The notes under the pieces: model-generated | The model's input: only the letters and a program-made list of their open reading frames with translations | Databases searched by the model: none | Told to the model about the DNA's origin: nothing | Part shown: positions 16,288 through 23,992 of the stretch, piece by piece | How positions within the stretch are numbered: the stretch's first letter is position 1 | How the letters are laid out: each line of letters starts with the position of its first letter | Translations under genes and position numbers: made by a program | Assembly (NCBI RefSeq): GCF_007845675.1 | Contig: NZ_VOBR01000037.1 | Location: 1-64,000, forward strand | Direction: 5' to 3' | Source of the DNA: Lentzea tibetensis | Lineage (GTDB): Bacteria > Actinomycetota > Actinomycetes > Mycobacteriales > Pseudonocardiaceae | DNA length: 64,000 nt

Positions 16288-16847
16288 CCCGCACCTTAAA
16301 GTTCTTGCTCCCTAACCTCCTCGCTGGTTATCGACTCTTGGCAGGGCCGATCTACCTTGTGTGGGGTACAGCGCCTGCGCCTACTTGGCAGCTCGCGGTG
16401 CTGGTGCTTGCGGCCGGGAGCGATCTCATTGATGGCCGTATCGCGAGGGCGTGGGAGGTAACTTCAACCTTTGGCAGGTTTCTTGATGCCTCAGCGGATC
16501 GCCTGCTGATTCTCTGTGTGCTGCTAAAGCTTGCCTTCGCTGAGATCATCCCTGGTTGGGTTGCCGCTGCTCTTGTTGCCCAGCATCTGTTGTTGGCTGT
16601 AGTGTTCCTGGTGCACACCGCTAGGGTTGGCACGCCGCCTAAGCCTGACTTCTGGGCAAAGTTGGGCGCTGGCATCGCCGCCGTTGCGGGCATCGTGGGT
16701 CTCTCCAGTGGTGCCGCCCTGCCGACGGTGGTTCTCCTGTTGCTCTTCATGGCAGCGAACTTTATGTACCTGGTTGTCGTGGGCATGTGCACATTTCGTT
16801 CTGGCCGTGAGCCGGTTGGTACCGGAAACTCTCAGATTGAGCTATAA
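16284..16847 (+). CDS. CDP-alcohol phosphatidyltransferase family enzyme
   Basis: 187 residues, polytopic. The complete family motif is present: S-D-L-I-D-G-R-I-A-R, eight residues, then G-R-F-L-D-A-S-A-D, which binds two divalent metals and the CDP moiety. Members transfer a phosphatidyl group from CDP-diacylglycerol to an alcohol (glycerol-3-phosphate, inositol phosphate, serine) in the membrane. The substrate here cannot be told. It sits in the transfer operon, after a degenerate homologue and 9 bp before a PLD-like gene, which suggests lipid modification linked to transfer. Confidence 0.83.
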   Translation: MTRTLKFLLPNLLAGYRLLAGPIYLVWGTAPAPTWQLAVLVLAAGSDLIDGRIARAWEVTSTFGRFLDASADRLLILCVLLKLAFAEIIPGWVAAALVAQHLLLAVVFLVHTARVGTPPKPDFWAKLGAGIAAVAGIVGLSSGAALPTVVLLLLFMAANFMYLVVVGMCTFRSGREPVGTGNSQIEL

Positions 16848-16856
16848 TAGATTCAG

Positions 16857-17857
16857 ATGAATCATGTAGTTCAGACGATTAGTAGCTCGATCGCTTCCGG
16901 CAGTGCAAACCGCTCGGTTGTCACTTCGAAGCGCTATATCGACTCGATGATTGCGGATATAGCAAAGGCGAAGGAGCGGGTTGTAGTTCTGGCCCTGCTT
17001 GTTAGTTGCGATGGAGAGACGGGCGGACTGTTCTCCGCGTTAGAGAGTGCGCTCGCTCGAGGTGTTGAAGTTCGGATAACCGTCGACGAGTACTACCTGC
17101 GCCTATATTTCGCTGGTAGAGCAAGTCGCCTGAGGGAACCCAGGAAAAGCTGGCGCAGCTTCGCTCTTGTGGTGCGAGTGTCACGCGGCTCAAGTCGGCC
17201 TCGCTGCATCCGTTCAAAGGACGGTGCCACAGCAAGATCACTATTATTGACGATGTTGTGTACAGCTTTGGCGGCACGAATATTGCTGACAAGGCCGTGC
17301 GCAACAACGACTTCATGATTCGAATGTGCAACCGGAATGTTGCTAGGAGGCTGTATCAGCTCTGCCTTGTGATCGAAGCTGGCAAAGCTCACGAGGACTT
17401 TCAGTTCCCTCTGGATGAGGGCAGCGTGGTGCTCGTTGATGGAGGGAAGCCGGGCAACTCGATTATCTACAGCAAGGCGTGTGAGCTGGCCGCTCGATCG
17501 CGTCGCGCCTACTACGTCTCCCAGTTCTGTCCTACCGGCCCGCTTGCTCGGCTGCTTCGTTCTACGGATACGAAATTCTACTTCAATCGCTCTGTCGCGA
17601 GCGCACCGCACATCGGCGCTATGCTCACTATCGACAAGGCGATTGGGCGGATAAGAACCGCGTACCGTGGTTCCAGTTATCTCCATGCGAAGCTTATGCT
17701 CGCGGAACTGGACGATGGTTCACGCGTCTTGCTGAGCGGGTCGCACAACTTCAAGAACCAAGGTGTTAAGTACGGGACGCAAGAGATAGCGCTGTATTCA
17801 AGTGATCCTGCTCTTTGGGATGAGCTTTACGCTTATGTTTCTAGAGATGTGGGTTGA
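16857..17857 (+). pseudogene. Phospholipase D-like gene split by a frameshift
   Basis: The first part (16857 to about 17110) and second part (from about 17125) are in different frames; joining them requires stepping back one base, as if one base were lost near 17110-17150. The joined product would be about 330 residues with two HKD motifs: HSKITIIDD near 17230 (in the second frame) and LHAKLMLAELDDG near 17683. PLD-fold enzymes include phospholipases, cardiolipin and phosphatidylserine synthases, and nucleases. Location behind the CDP-alcohol transferases favours a lipid enzyme. No canonical slippery heptamer was found, so decay or a sequencing error are the likely explanations. Confidence 0.72.
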
Positions 17858-18015
17858 TCGGGGATAATCCGATTCTCGAAGGAGGTTGAGCGGTTCCATA
17901 TTGAGCCGTTCCGCGATGCGTTCAACAGCAACATGCGTGAGATTCCGCTCGCCGCGCTCCAGGCCGCCCATGTAGGTGCGGTGGTAGCCGAGCTGCTCCG
18001 CGAACGCGCTCGCTC
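17798..18015 (-). pseudogene. XRE regulator fragment
   Basis: Minus-strand frame with the core of an XRE helix-turn-helix: AFAEQLGYHRTYMGGLERG, ERNLTHVAVERIAERL. The first helix region expected before AFAEQ is missing and no start or ribosome site is present at about 18015. The 3' end runs into the PLD-like gene. A 5'-truncated remnant left by rearrangement. Confidence 0.6.
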
Positions 18016-18743
18016 TACGCCTGCGAGACGAGCAGCTGGCACGTGACCTCTACACCGATGTACGCGACCAAGTGATCAACGCACCCGAACGCTGGCACGA
18101 CGTGAAGATCGCCGTCACCTTGGCGCCGTGGGCGAACGGTCCAACCACCGGCAGGGCTCCATGTTCGTCGCCACCATCCGCTGGGAGTACAAGGTCAAGA
18201 CCGCCATGAGCACCATGCGCTTCGCCTGTGTCGCCGATGCCAGCGAGTACCGCGAACTGTTGCGCGACCCGAGCGTCACCTCCGTCTGGCACTTCGACTC
18301 CTCGGGCGGCATCGACCCTGCCAGTCCCGAGGTGTTCGAGCTGACCGCGTTCGCCGTGGACGGCAAGGAGCGGAAAATCCGCCGCACCAACCGACCTGGT
18401 GCCCAGGTCTACTCCGCCAGCCTCGGCGTGGAAGTTGGAACTGACCAAGAGGTCACCGTCGCCTACACCTATCGCGTCCTCGCGCAGTGCAACAGCCACC
18501 TGCTGTACCTCGACCTTCCACGCCCCACCAAGGGGCTACATGTGCAGCTCGACTACCACCAGGCCGGCATCAGGCGGATGAACACCGTGGACTACTTCGC
18601 CAGCAGCCAAGCTTCACGGGTGGAGCAGCCGCGCCATGCCGACGACGCCAAGACCGTGAACATCCAGCTTCGACGGGTGGACGCTGCCGCGGGCTGGAGT
18701 GGCGTTCGTGTGGGTGCTCGAGGAGGAGCTCGCGAAGCCGTAG
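18016..18743 (+). pseudogene. Decayed conserved actinobacterial gene
   Basis: Three partial frames join into one protein. The first, from about 18016, reads LARDLYTDVRDQVINAPERW and is interrupted near 18130. The middle part reads SMFVATIRWEYKV, SVTSVWHFDSSGGIDP and LLYLDLPRPTKGLHVQLDY. The last part shifts near 18690 to GVAFVWVLEEELAKP and a stop at 18743. At least two frameshifts and no start codon are present. The intact family is a hypothetical actinobacterial protein, and the function is unknown. Confidence 0.6.
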
Positions 18744-18797
18744 AACCCTCCGTCTTCTGGTAGCGCAACCAGGGGGCCTAGGTCGACGCGATCAAAC

Positions 18798-18855
18798 TTA
18801 CTCACAGTAAGGTTGAAGTATCGGTTGCAACCGATATCCGCTGGTGTACCCTGTG
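18798..18855 (+). promoter_or_regulatory. Operator-like palindromes and promoter
   Basis: TTACT-CAC-AGTAA at 18798-18810, then a perfect 18-bp palindrome TATCGGTTGCAACCGATA at 18819-18836. TTGCAA inside it (18826-18831) can act as a -35 with TACCCT about 17 bp downstream, so a repressor bound here would block the promoter leading to the 58-residue gene at 19019. Confidence 0.6.
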
Positions 18856-18865
18856 TCTTAGAAGC

Positions 18866-18905
18866 CAAAGACCCCGCTCTCGGGGTCTGGCTCCGAGACG
18901 GGGTC
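18866..18905. terminator. GC-rich stem-loop in the leader
   Basis: AGACCCCG-CTCT-CGGGGTCT followed by a second copy of GACGGGGTCTT downstream. It could act as a terminator or attenuator between the operator and the 19019 gene. No T-tract follows, so the role is uncertain. Confidence 0.35.
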
Positions 18906-19018
18906 TTGAGTGCGATGGCACGCTCTTGTGACTCTACTGGACGAGGCTCGACCGGGCGTTTGGTCGATGCACTTTCGTGACTCGGGGCTGTGCAGCTTCG
19001 GGAAGGAGGTGCATGGCT

Positions 19019-19195
19019 ATGGCTGGAAAGGCTGTTCGGCCGGGTACGCCCGCGCCGACCTCTGGTCAGTACCGCCCGAAGGGTGGTGGCAACGAGGTGA
19101 CGGTCCCGAAGGGGCACCGTCTCCCGCCCACCCCGAAGCCGGGGCAGACCTGGGTGAACGTCGACCCGACCAAGAACAAGAGCGGTCGGGGCTGA
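19019..19195 (+). CDS. 58-residue YjzC-like small protein
   Basis: ATG 19019 chosen because GGAAGGAGG ends 9 bases upstream (an ATG two codons earlier is the alternative). The sequence TSGQYRPKGGGNEVTVPKGHRLPP and PGQTWVNVDPT resembles YjzC-type small proteins (SGQY..., G-x-x-x-PP, W). Preceded by the 18-bp palindrome and followed by a hairpin, it is a monocistronic, probably regulated gene. Function unknown. Confidence 0.65.
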   Translation: MAGKAVRPGTPAPTSGQYRPKGGGNEVTVPKGHRLPPTPKPGQTWVNVDPTKNKSGRG

Positions 19196-19204
19196 TGATC
19201 CGGG

Positions 19205-19230
19205 GCTGGAATCCACGCCCGGATTCCAGC
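19205..19230 (+). terminator. Hairpin after the 58-residue gene
   Basis: Perfect 10-bp stem GCTGGAATCC / GGATTCCAGC with a 6-base loop; no T-tract. Confidence 0.6.
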
Positions 19231-19290
19231 TCTCGGGCTTGCTGTGGCGAGCTGGCTACTACTTCGGCGTGCAAGGGGAAGATGCACGGC

Positions 19291-19301
19291 TTGTAGTACA
19301 A
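19291..19301. promoter_or_regulatory. Candidate antitoxin operator
   Basis: Perfect palindrome TTGTA-G-TACAA about 33 bp before the toxin ATG, a position typical for autoregulation by the HigA-type antitoxin. Inference from symmetry and place only. Confidence 0.35.
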
Positions 19302-19333
19302 CCATCCCCGGTTGGAAGGCGAACGGAGCCTCT

Positions 19334-19753
19334 ATGGTCAGCGGTGCCCGGCAGGCATCTGGAGATGAAAATAACCAGCCGAAGTCTGCCCAAGCCGCCC
19401 GTCGAAAGTGGCGATGGTACCGGACTGAGTCGGGACGTCTGATTGCGCGAGAAGAGTTTGATGCATTGCCCGAAAGGGCTCGGGCTGGCTTGTCGAACGC
19501 GATTGAACGCTACCTGACAGGGCAATCCCGCCGTAACGATATCGACTCTCTCGGCCGCGGGATCTATGAGATCAGGCACCGGTACTCCAACAACCACCAT
19601 CGCGTGCTCTTCACGCATTGGGGTCAGTACTGTGTGGCGTTGACGGCGTTCTACAAGAACCAGCCGAAGACGCCGAAAACTGACCTCAACCGGGCTATTG
19701 ATCGGGCGCGCTGGTGGCGAGATGCTAACGGCGATGAGCCGGGAGGCGGCTAG
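19334..19753 (+). CDS. HigB/RelE-type toxin of a TAC operon
   Basis: 139 residues from ATG 19334 (GGAG upstream). The C-terminal part has the HigB/RelE-like signature: LGRGIYEIRHRYSNNHHRVLF, then ALTAFYKNQPKTPKTDLNRA. Homologues are ribosome-dependent or ribosome-independent mRNA interferases that stop translation. Toxin-first order followed by an XRE antitoxin is typical of HigBA. The N-terminal 45 residues (polar, basic) are longer than usual. Confidence 0.83.
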   Translation: MVSGARQASGDENNQPKSAQAARRKWRWYRTESGRLIAREEFDALPERARAGLSNAIERYLTGQSRRNDIDSLGRGIYEIRHRYSNNHHRVLFTHWGQYCVALTAFYKNQPKTPKTDLNRAIDRARWWRDANGDEPGGG

Positions 19754-19817
19754 GCCGCTAAGATCCCCCTCCTGACCGTAGACCGACGCTGGGGTCAAGC
19801 TGACGTGGGAGCTTCAT

Positions 19818-20279
19818 ATGAGCGCAAACGACGAGCAGAAGTTCGTTGTGGACGAATTCGAAGACGAGTTCGGCGCATACCTGGAAGAGGCGAAGCAGAG
19901 CCCTGTCTTCCGCGCTGAGTACGAGGACGCTGACGATCGTCAGCACCTGATCGATGCTCTCGTGATGCTGCGGCAGGCGCTCGGCCTCTCTCAGAAGGAG
20001 GTGGCCAAGCGCATGGGAATCGGCCAGCCGACGGTTTCGGGCTTCGAGAAGGAGTCGAGCGATCCGAAGCTGTCGACTCTCCAGCGATACGCGCGGGCGG
20101 TTGAAGCGCGGCTGCAGGTCAAGGTTGACCTGCCCGCCGTCTGTGACTGGGTTCCCACCGGGTTTACCGCCTATGGGAAGTGGGAGCGGGTGGCACCGAA
20201 GAGGCCGGAGATGCACTCGAGTGGCCTTGCACGTGACTGGGCTGCAAACTCGCAGCGCGACTACGAGCAGGTGGCATGA
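19818..20279 (+). CDS. HigA-type antitoxin with C-terminal extension
   Basis: 153 residues. The helix-turn-helix lies at about 52-90 (LGLSQKEVAKRMGIGQPTVSGFE). An acidic N-terminal arm precedes it and an extra C-terminal segment (about 105-153, CDWVPTGFTAYGKWER) follows. In chaperone-dependent HigBA systems such a tail (chaperone-addiction region) makes the antitoxin unstable unless a SecB-like chaperone binds. The next gene is that chaperone, overlapping by ATGA at 20276-20279. Confidence 0.83.
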   Translation: MSANDEQKFVVDEFEDEFGAYLEEAKQSPVFRAEYEDADDRQHLIDALVMLRQALGLSQKEVAKRMGIGQPTVSGFEKESSDPKLSTLQRYARAVEARLQVKVDLPAVCDWVPTGFTAYGKWERVAPKRPEMHSSGLARDWAANSQRDYEQVA

Positions 20280-20779
20280 CGAGCCTTAATCTTCAGGAAG
20301 CGCGTCATTTTGCAGCGCGTATCGCCGCGCGCGCTGATATCCGCGAAGTTCGCCTCCTGGAGAGTAACTTCAAGCTGAACCGGATGCCGGTCAATGACCA
20401 TCTGGTGTACAAGCTTGAGAAGGATCCGCAGGTTGAGTACAGCGAGGGTGACGGGTTTTTCGTTATCACGTCACGTTACTCACTGCTGATCGCTGAAGTT
20501 GAGCACGAGTCCGCAAACGTACCTAACCAGACTGAAGAGGGCGAAGAAGACGTCATCGCGATGGTCGACTTCAAACTGGCTGGCCTCTTCGAGTTGAACA
20601 TGCGGGAAGACGACGATGCTCCTCGCATCGACGAGCTGATGGCCTACGCGTGGAGCATGGGCAACTTCGCGTTGCATCCTTACGCCCGTGAGTACATCTC
20701 TAACGTCACAAGCCGCTTGGGTCTTCCGCCGCTGACGATCAACGTGCTTCAGCTCGACTACGACCCCGACAAGGGGTGA
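20276..20779 (+). CDS. SecB-like chaperone of the TAC operon
   Basis: 167 residues. Beta-rich with the SecB-type end: ALHPYAREYISNVTSRLGLPPL, corresponding to the PYARE-x-I...PP-x-x-L motif. Actinobacteria rarely have general SecB export; the known solitary examples stabilise antitoxins, as Rv1957 does for HigA1 in Mycobacterium tuberculosis. Gene order toxin-antitoxin-chaperone is the same. It should protect the antitoxin tail so that loss of the element, or chaperone titration, frees the toxin. Confidence 0.78.
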   Translation: MTSLNLQEARHFAARIAARADIREVRLLESNFKLNRMPVNDHLVYKLEKDPQVEYSEGDGFFVITSRYSLLIAEVEHESANVPNQTEEGEEDVIAMVDFKLAGLFELNMREDDDAPRIDELMAYAWSMGNFALHPYAREYISNVTSRLGLPPLTINVLQLDYDPDKG

Positions 20780-20812
20780 GTAGGTTCCGCAGCTAGCGGG
20801 TCCGCATGGGAA

Positions 20813-20845
20813 ACGCCCGTTGCGCGCAGTTGGCGCAACGGGCGT
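20813..20845. terminator. Strong bidirectional hairpin between convergent genes
   Basis: Perfect 13-bp stem (ACGCCCGTTGCGC / GCGCAACGGGCGT) with a 7-base loop, placed between the end of the TAC operon and the end of the minus-strand DUF3846 gene. Confidence 0.85.
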
Positions 20846-20850
20846 GAAGG

Positions 20851-21687
20851 TCAGTACTCCAACCGCAAGCACTGCTCCTTGGTGGCTGCGAGCAGCCGAG
20901 CGATGAGCGAGTCGAACTCTCCGTGCTCGATGATCGGCATGAACGAGATGGTCTCGAACGCCACGCCGTGCCGGATCGTCAGCCACTCATCTGCCCCGTC
21001 AACGTGGCAGATGAAGCACAAGTCCTTGTAGTAGAAGGATGTGCCGAGCGCCCAGCTGCCGTGCTCGAACCGCTCGCGCAGCTCCCGCAGGCTGAAGCAG
21101 CCGGTGAAGCTGTCGGGCGTGAACTCGGGGTCTACCGCGTCGTGCAGCGGTGGTGTGGAGCGGCCGATCTTGTACCAGACGTCGCGCAACTCCTGCGGCA
21201 GCTCTGGGACAACCCGAACCTCCGTCACCGCCGGCCAGCGGATGGCGAGGCCAACCACCAGGCGGTAGGCGTCGCTCCAGGTCTCGAGCACCTGCGTGCC
21301 CGTGAACCACCCAGGGTGGCCGTCCATCTTGAGCTGTGTGAGGTACCGCTTGGTGTTGAACAGGAGCTCCACTAGCTCGGCCGGTGCGTCCTGGTCGTCA
21401 CCGTTGGCATCGGGTGGCCCCACGATGAGGCCGGGACCAACGATGACGTCCTCAAGGCGGAAGTCGGTGTTATGCGCCCAAAGGAGCGTGGAGAGGCGTG
21501 GGTTGACCGGAAGGTCCTCGAGCTTGCCCTCGGCGTTGAAGTAGATCGCGCCGCGGGGCTCCATGAGCTCGACCGCTTCCAAGTTGCCGCCAACGATGCG
21601 GCGGTACGCATCGAGGTCGGCGTGGTCCAGCTGCTCCAGCCGCACTGGTTTGTCGATGTTGGTAGGTACGACGATGGCTTGCACCAT
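20851..21687 (-). CDS. DUF3846-domain protein, full-length copy
   Basis: 278 residues from ATG 21687 (an ATG seven codons earlier is possible). The N-terminal DUF3846 part (IVVPTNIDKPVRLEQLDHADLDAY, then RIVGGNLEAVEL and LLWAHNTDFR) is followed by a second domain with WFTGTQVLETW and YYKDLCFICHVDG. DUF3846 proteins are common on actinobacterial plasmids and phages, function unknown. A shortened second copy is at 23496-23846, with a matching upstream region. Confidence 0.7.
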   Translation of the reverse strand: MVQAIVVPTNIDKPVRLEQLDHADLDAYRRIVGGNLEAVELMEPRGAIYFNAEGKLEDLPVNPRLSTLLWAHNTDFRLEDVIVGPGLIVGPPDANGDDQDAPAELVELLFNTKRYLTQLKMDGHPGWFTGTQVLETWSDAYRLVVGLAIRWPAVTEVRVVPELPQELRDVWYKIGRSTPPLHDAVDPEFTPDSFTGCFSLRELRERFEHGSWALGTSFYYKDLCFICHVDGADEWLTIRHGVAFETISFMPIIEHGEFDSLIARLLAATKEQCLRLEY

Positions 21688-21806
21688 GACTGCCCACTTA
21701 GGAACCACATGACCGTTGCCTGATGGGCGGGTTCATATCCACACCAGGCCGCTGCGCCATACGCGTCGGGCTATGCGGCCTCGTGTTGATCGGTGGTCCT
21801 GTCTCC

Positions 21807-21839
21807 ATTTAGGCACAGCGGAAGATCGCTGCATATGGT
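21807..21839 (-). promoter_or_regulatory. Shared element motif, copy 1
   Basis: ATTTAG (21807-21812) and TGCATATGGT (21830-21839) separated by exactly 17 bp, as in copies 2 and 3. On the minus strand this reads ACCATATGCA, 17 bp, CTAAAT: promoter spacing with CTAAAT as a possible -10. It lies about 120 bp before the DUF3846 gene. Confidence 0.6.
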
Positions 21840-22013
21840 GGAAAAGTTCGGTGCTGTGACGCAGGCGCTGTGCGTGGCGTGTTCCAGCCGTTTCCTGATT
21901 TCCGTCGGCTATGATTGCCGGATGGCAGATGCACATGTACCCGTGTTCCACGGGCAGCGGCTACCGTCTCGTGGCTGATGCCGAGACAAGTGTTTGGCCT
22001 ACGCGGCTCAGGG

Positions 22014-22946
22014 TCACCGAACTCTCACCGACGTAGAACCAATATCCTTGCAGCCGTCTGGCATCGACTTGGTGAACGTGTCGACTCCGCTCAGAACCCT
22101 CGCGCAGTTTTCGTCTGCTTGGAAGGCGATGTACCTGATGTTCGAGTTGACGTCGGAAGCGTCGCCTACCTCTTTATCTTCGAACGACCACGAACCATCT
22201 TCATACATGTGGGCGGCATTCTGAATCATGTAGAAACCCTCGCCAGCGTCTGGGCGGGTCAGAATCCATAGCGTGTGCCCATTGAGGCCACTGACGCTGC
22301 CCGAAACTCGAACGTTAGTTCCATGGGTGATTGTCGGCGGATTACTCGGCGATGGTTCGAAGAACACGGCCTTCGCCGCCGTGGCGGGCGGCGATGGTGG
22401 CGGGGTCGTCGGCTTCGGAGGCTGAGCTGGGGTGGTAGTTGTTGTCGCTGGGATCTCGGGTGGCGATGACGTGCTGGCGCTCGAAGTCGGTGAGTTGGAC
22501 GGGGGAACCGACGAGTTTGCCACCGCCGACGAGCTGGTAGGCCCCGGAGGCGGGGGCGAGGCCAGTGATGCACCCTCCGCGACGGCCCTGAACACCAAGA
22601 TGACCGCGAGCGCTGTAAAGGCAAGCGCAGCAAAAGCGGAGGAGAGGGCCAAGATGAGGTCGCGCCTGGTGCGCCTTCCACCGGGCGCCTGCAGCTCACG
22701 AACCCGCCAGAAGTAGACCGCAATACCTACCGCAATGCCCGCCCCGACCATGACGACACTAGCGCCAAGACTGCTGCCCTTCTTGGTGGCAGCGAAGTCG
22801 ACCAACTGCGCGATGGCGGCGGCAAGGCTCACAAGCGCCGCGATGTCCCAGAAGCCGATCTTCAACGCCCATGTACGGACAGTCGGTGGATCCTGCTTGG
22901 TCGCGGTAGTGCTGTCTTCGACCTCGTCTGTGTTCAACGTAAGCAT
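22014..22946 (-). CDS. Membrane protein with Pro/Ser/Thr-rich stalk and outer domain
   Basis: 310 residues from ATG 22946. Three transmembrane helices (about 33-55, 63-85 and 100-125) are followed by a long low-complexity stalk rich in Pro, Ser and Thr. The C-terminal domain (about 210-310; RVSGSVSGLNGHTLWILTRP, GSWSFEDKEVGD, NIRYIAFQA) is beta-rich. The layout is that of a surface-displayed protein. The C-terminal domain recurs in actinobacterial proteins of unknown function, as far as can be recalled. Confidence 0.62.
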   Translation of the reverse strand: MLTLNTDEVEDSTTATKQDPPTVRTWALKIGFWDIAALVSLAAAIAQLVDFAATKKGSSLGASVVMVGAGIAVGIAVYFWRVRELQAPGGRRTRRDLILALSSAFAALAFTALAVILVFRAVAEGASLASPPPPGPTSSSAVANSSVPPSNSPTSSASTSSPPEIPATTTTTPAQPPKPTTPPPSPPATAAKAVFFEPSPSNPPTITHGTNVRVSGSVSGLNGHTLWILTRPDAGEGFYMIQNAAHMYEDGSWSFEDKEVGDASDVNSNIRYIAFQADENCARVLSGVDTFTKSMPDGCKDIGSTSVRVR

Positions 22947-23186
22947 CCTCGCTGATGTGGCGGTGGTGTCTTTCCATCGGCCGCTCAGCGAACGGGCGTT
23001 ACGAGCGAGCCGCACATTCGTGATTGGATGGAATTGCCGCTGCCTGTGTAACGAAGTGAGACATTGTGCCGATATGACGTGCCGCGGAATGTGGGATGGC
23101 GAGTAGTCTCGCTAGAGACATCTGCTTCTATTTCAATTCTTCTTACGATGAACCTTAACCACCATCGCTGCGCGCGTGACGGGTGA

Positions 23187-23208
23187 ACACGCGGAGCGCT
23201 CCGCGTGT
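23187..23208. promoter_or_regulatory. 22-bp perfect palindrome before the collagen-like gene
   Basis: Half-sites ACACGCGGAGC and GCTCCGCGTGT. It ends 38 bp before ATG 23247, with TATGCT at about 23231-23236 as a plausible -10, so it would overlap the -35 region: a likely repressor operator. Confidence 0.55.
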
Positions 23209-23246
23209 CCCATGCTCAGCCGGGGGCACTTCGCTATGCTTCGAGG

Positions 23247-23546
23247 ATGACTGAGTACATCTACAGGGCCTTCGGTGAAGCAGCGGGTTTCGTTAACGGG
23301 CGCTTCATCCATGACATGGATGGTCGCCCCATCGGCAAATTGAACGGCACGCACGTGCACCAACTGTCAGGGGACTACGTCGGTGAGCTGCACGAGCAAA
23401 TGGTTGTGGACATGCATCTTGGCAGTTTTGGCAGTATTGGTAGTTCCGGTAATCCTGGCAATGTTGGACGCCCAGGAAATCCAGGTGGTCGCGGCTCAAT
23501 TGGGCTTAGCTACAACGACATGTTTGACCGATTGCTGCGAGACTAG
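23247..23546 (+). CDS. Small protein with collagen-like Gly-X-Y tract
   Basis: 99 residues from ATG 23247. Residues 1-55 are a repetitive beta unit (YIYRAFGEAAGFVNGRFIHDMDG, IGKLNGTHVHQL, YVGELHEQMVVD) resembling proteins annotated as 4-fold beta flap. About ten consecutive Gly-X-X triplets follow (GSFGSIGSSGNPGNVGRPG...), then a short charged end. Gly-X-Y runs can form collagen-like triple helices, so trimerisation is plausible. No export signal seen. Its 3' end overlaps the opposing truncated DUF3846 gene by 51 bp. Confidence 0.62.
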   Translation: MTEYIYRAFGEAAGFVNGRFIHDMDGRPIGKLNGTHVHQLSGDYVGELHEQMVVDMHLGSFGSIGSSGNPGNVGRPGNPGGRGSIGLSYNDMFDRLLRD

Positions 23547-23846
23547 CGTTAAGCAAGTTGGGCTCTGTCTATTCTCGCCCACGATGAAGCCCGGTCTCAT
23601 GATGGCGTCCTCGTTGAGGAACAAGCTGTTGTGTATCCACAGCAGCGTGGTCAGACGCAGGTTCAGCGGCAGCTTAAGAAGCTTGCCTTCATCGTGGAAG
23701 TACACCGCGGCGGCTGGCTCGATGAAGTTCACTGCAGCCAGGTTCCCACCAACGATCTGGCGGTAGGCGTTGAGATCGTGTGGATCCAGTTCCTGGAGCC
23801 GGATCGGTTCAAGTAGGTGCGTAGGGATAACAATGGCTTTCACCAT
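23496..23846 (-). pseudogene. Truncated DUF3846 copy
   Basis: About 116 residues. AIVIPTHLLEPIRLQELDPHDLNAY, QIVGGNLAAVNF and LLWIHNSLF align with the full-length copy at 20851-21687, but similarity stops after GFIVG. The last ~25 residues are unrelated and the second domain is missing. The upstream 70 bp are also alike between copies. It may still make the short domain; called a degraded duplicate. Confidence 0.6.
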
Positions 23847-23959
23847 GACATGCTCACTTACGAACCACATGACCCTATGCCTGGCAGGAGGGTTCACATC
23901 CACACCAGGCGGCACCCTAGGAACTGTGTCTGGCGTTAATGGAACTTGCTCTTAGTTCC

Positions 23960-23992
23960 ATTTAGATACGGCTGTGTTCGCCTGCATATGGT
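23960..23992 (-). promoter_or_regulatory. Shared element motif, copy 2
   Basis: ATTTAG (23960-23965) and TGCATATGGT (23983-23992), 17 bp apart, about 115 bp before the truncated DUF3846 copy. Same orientation as copy 1. Confidence 0.6.

Noticed and set aside
17110-17150. Programmed -1 frameshift in the PLD-like gene
   Set aside because: No canonical X-XXY-YYZ heptamer in the right frame and no clear downstream pseudoknot.
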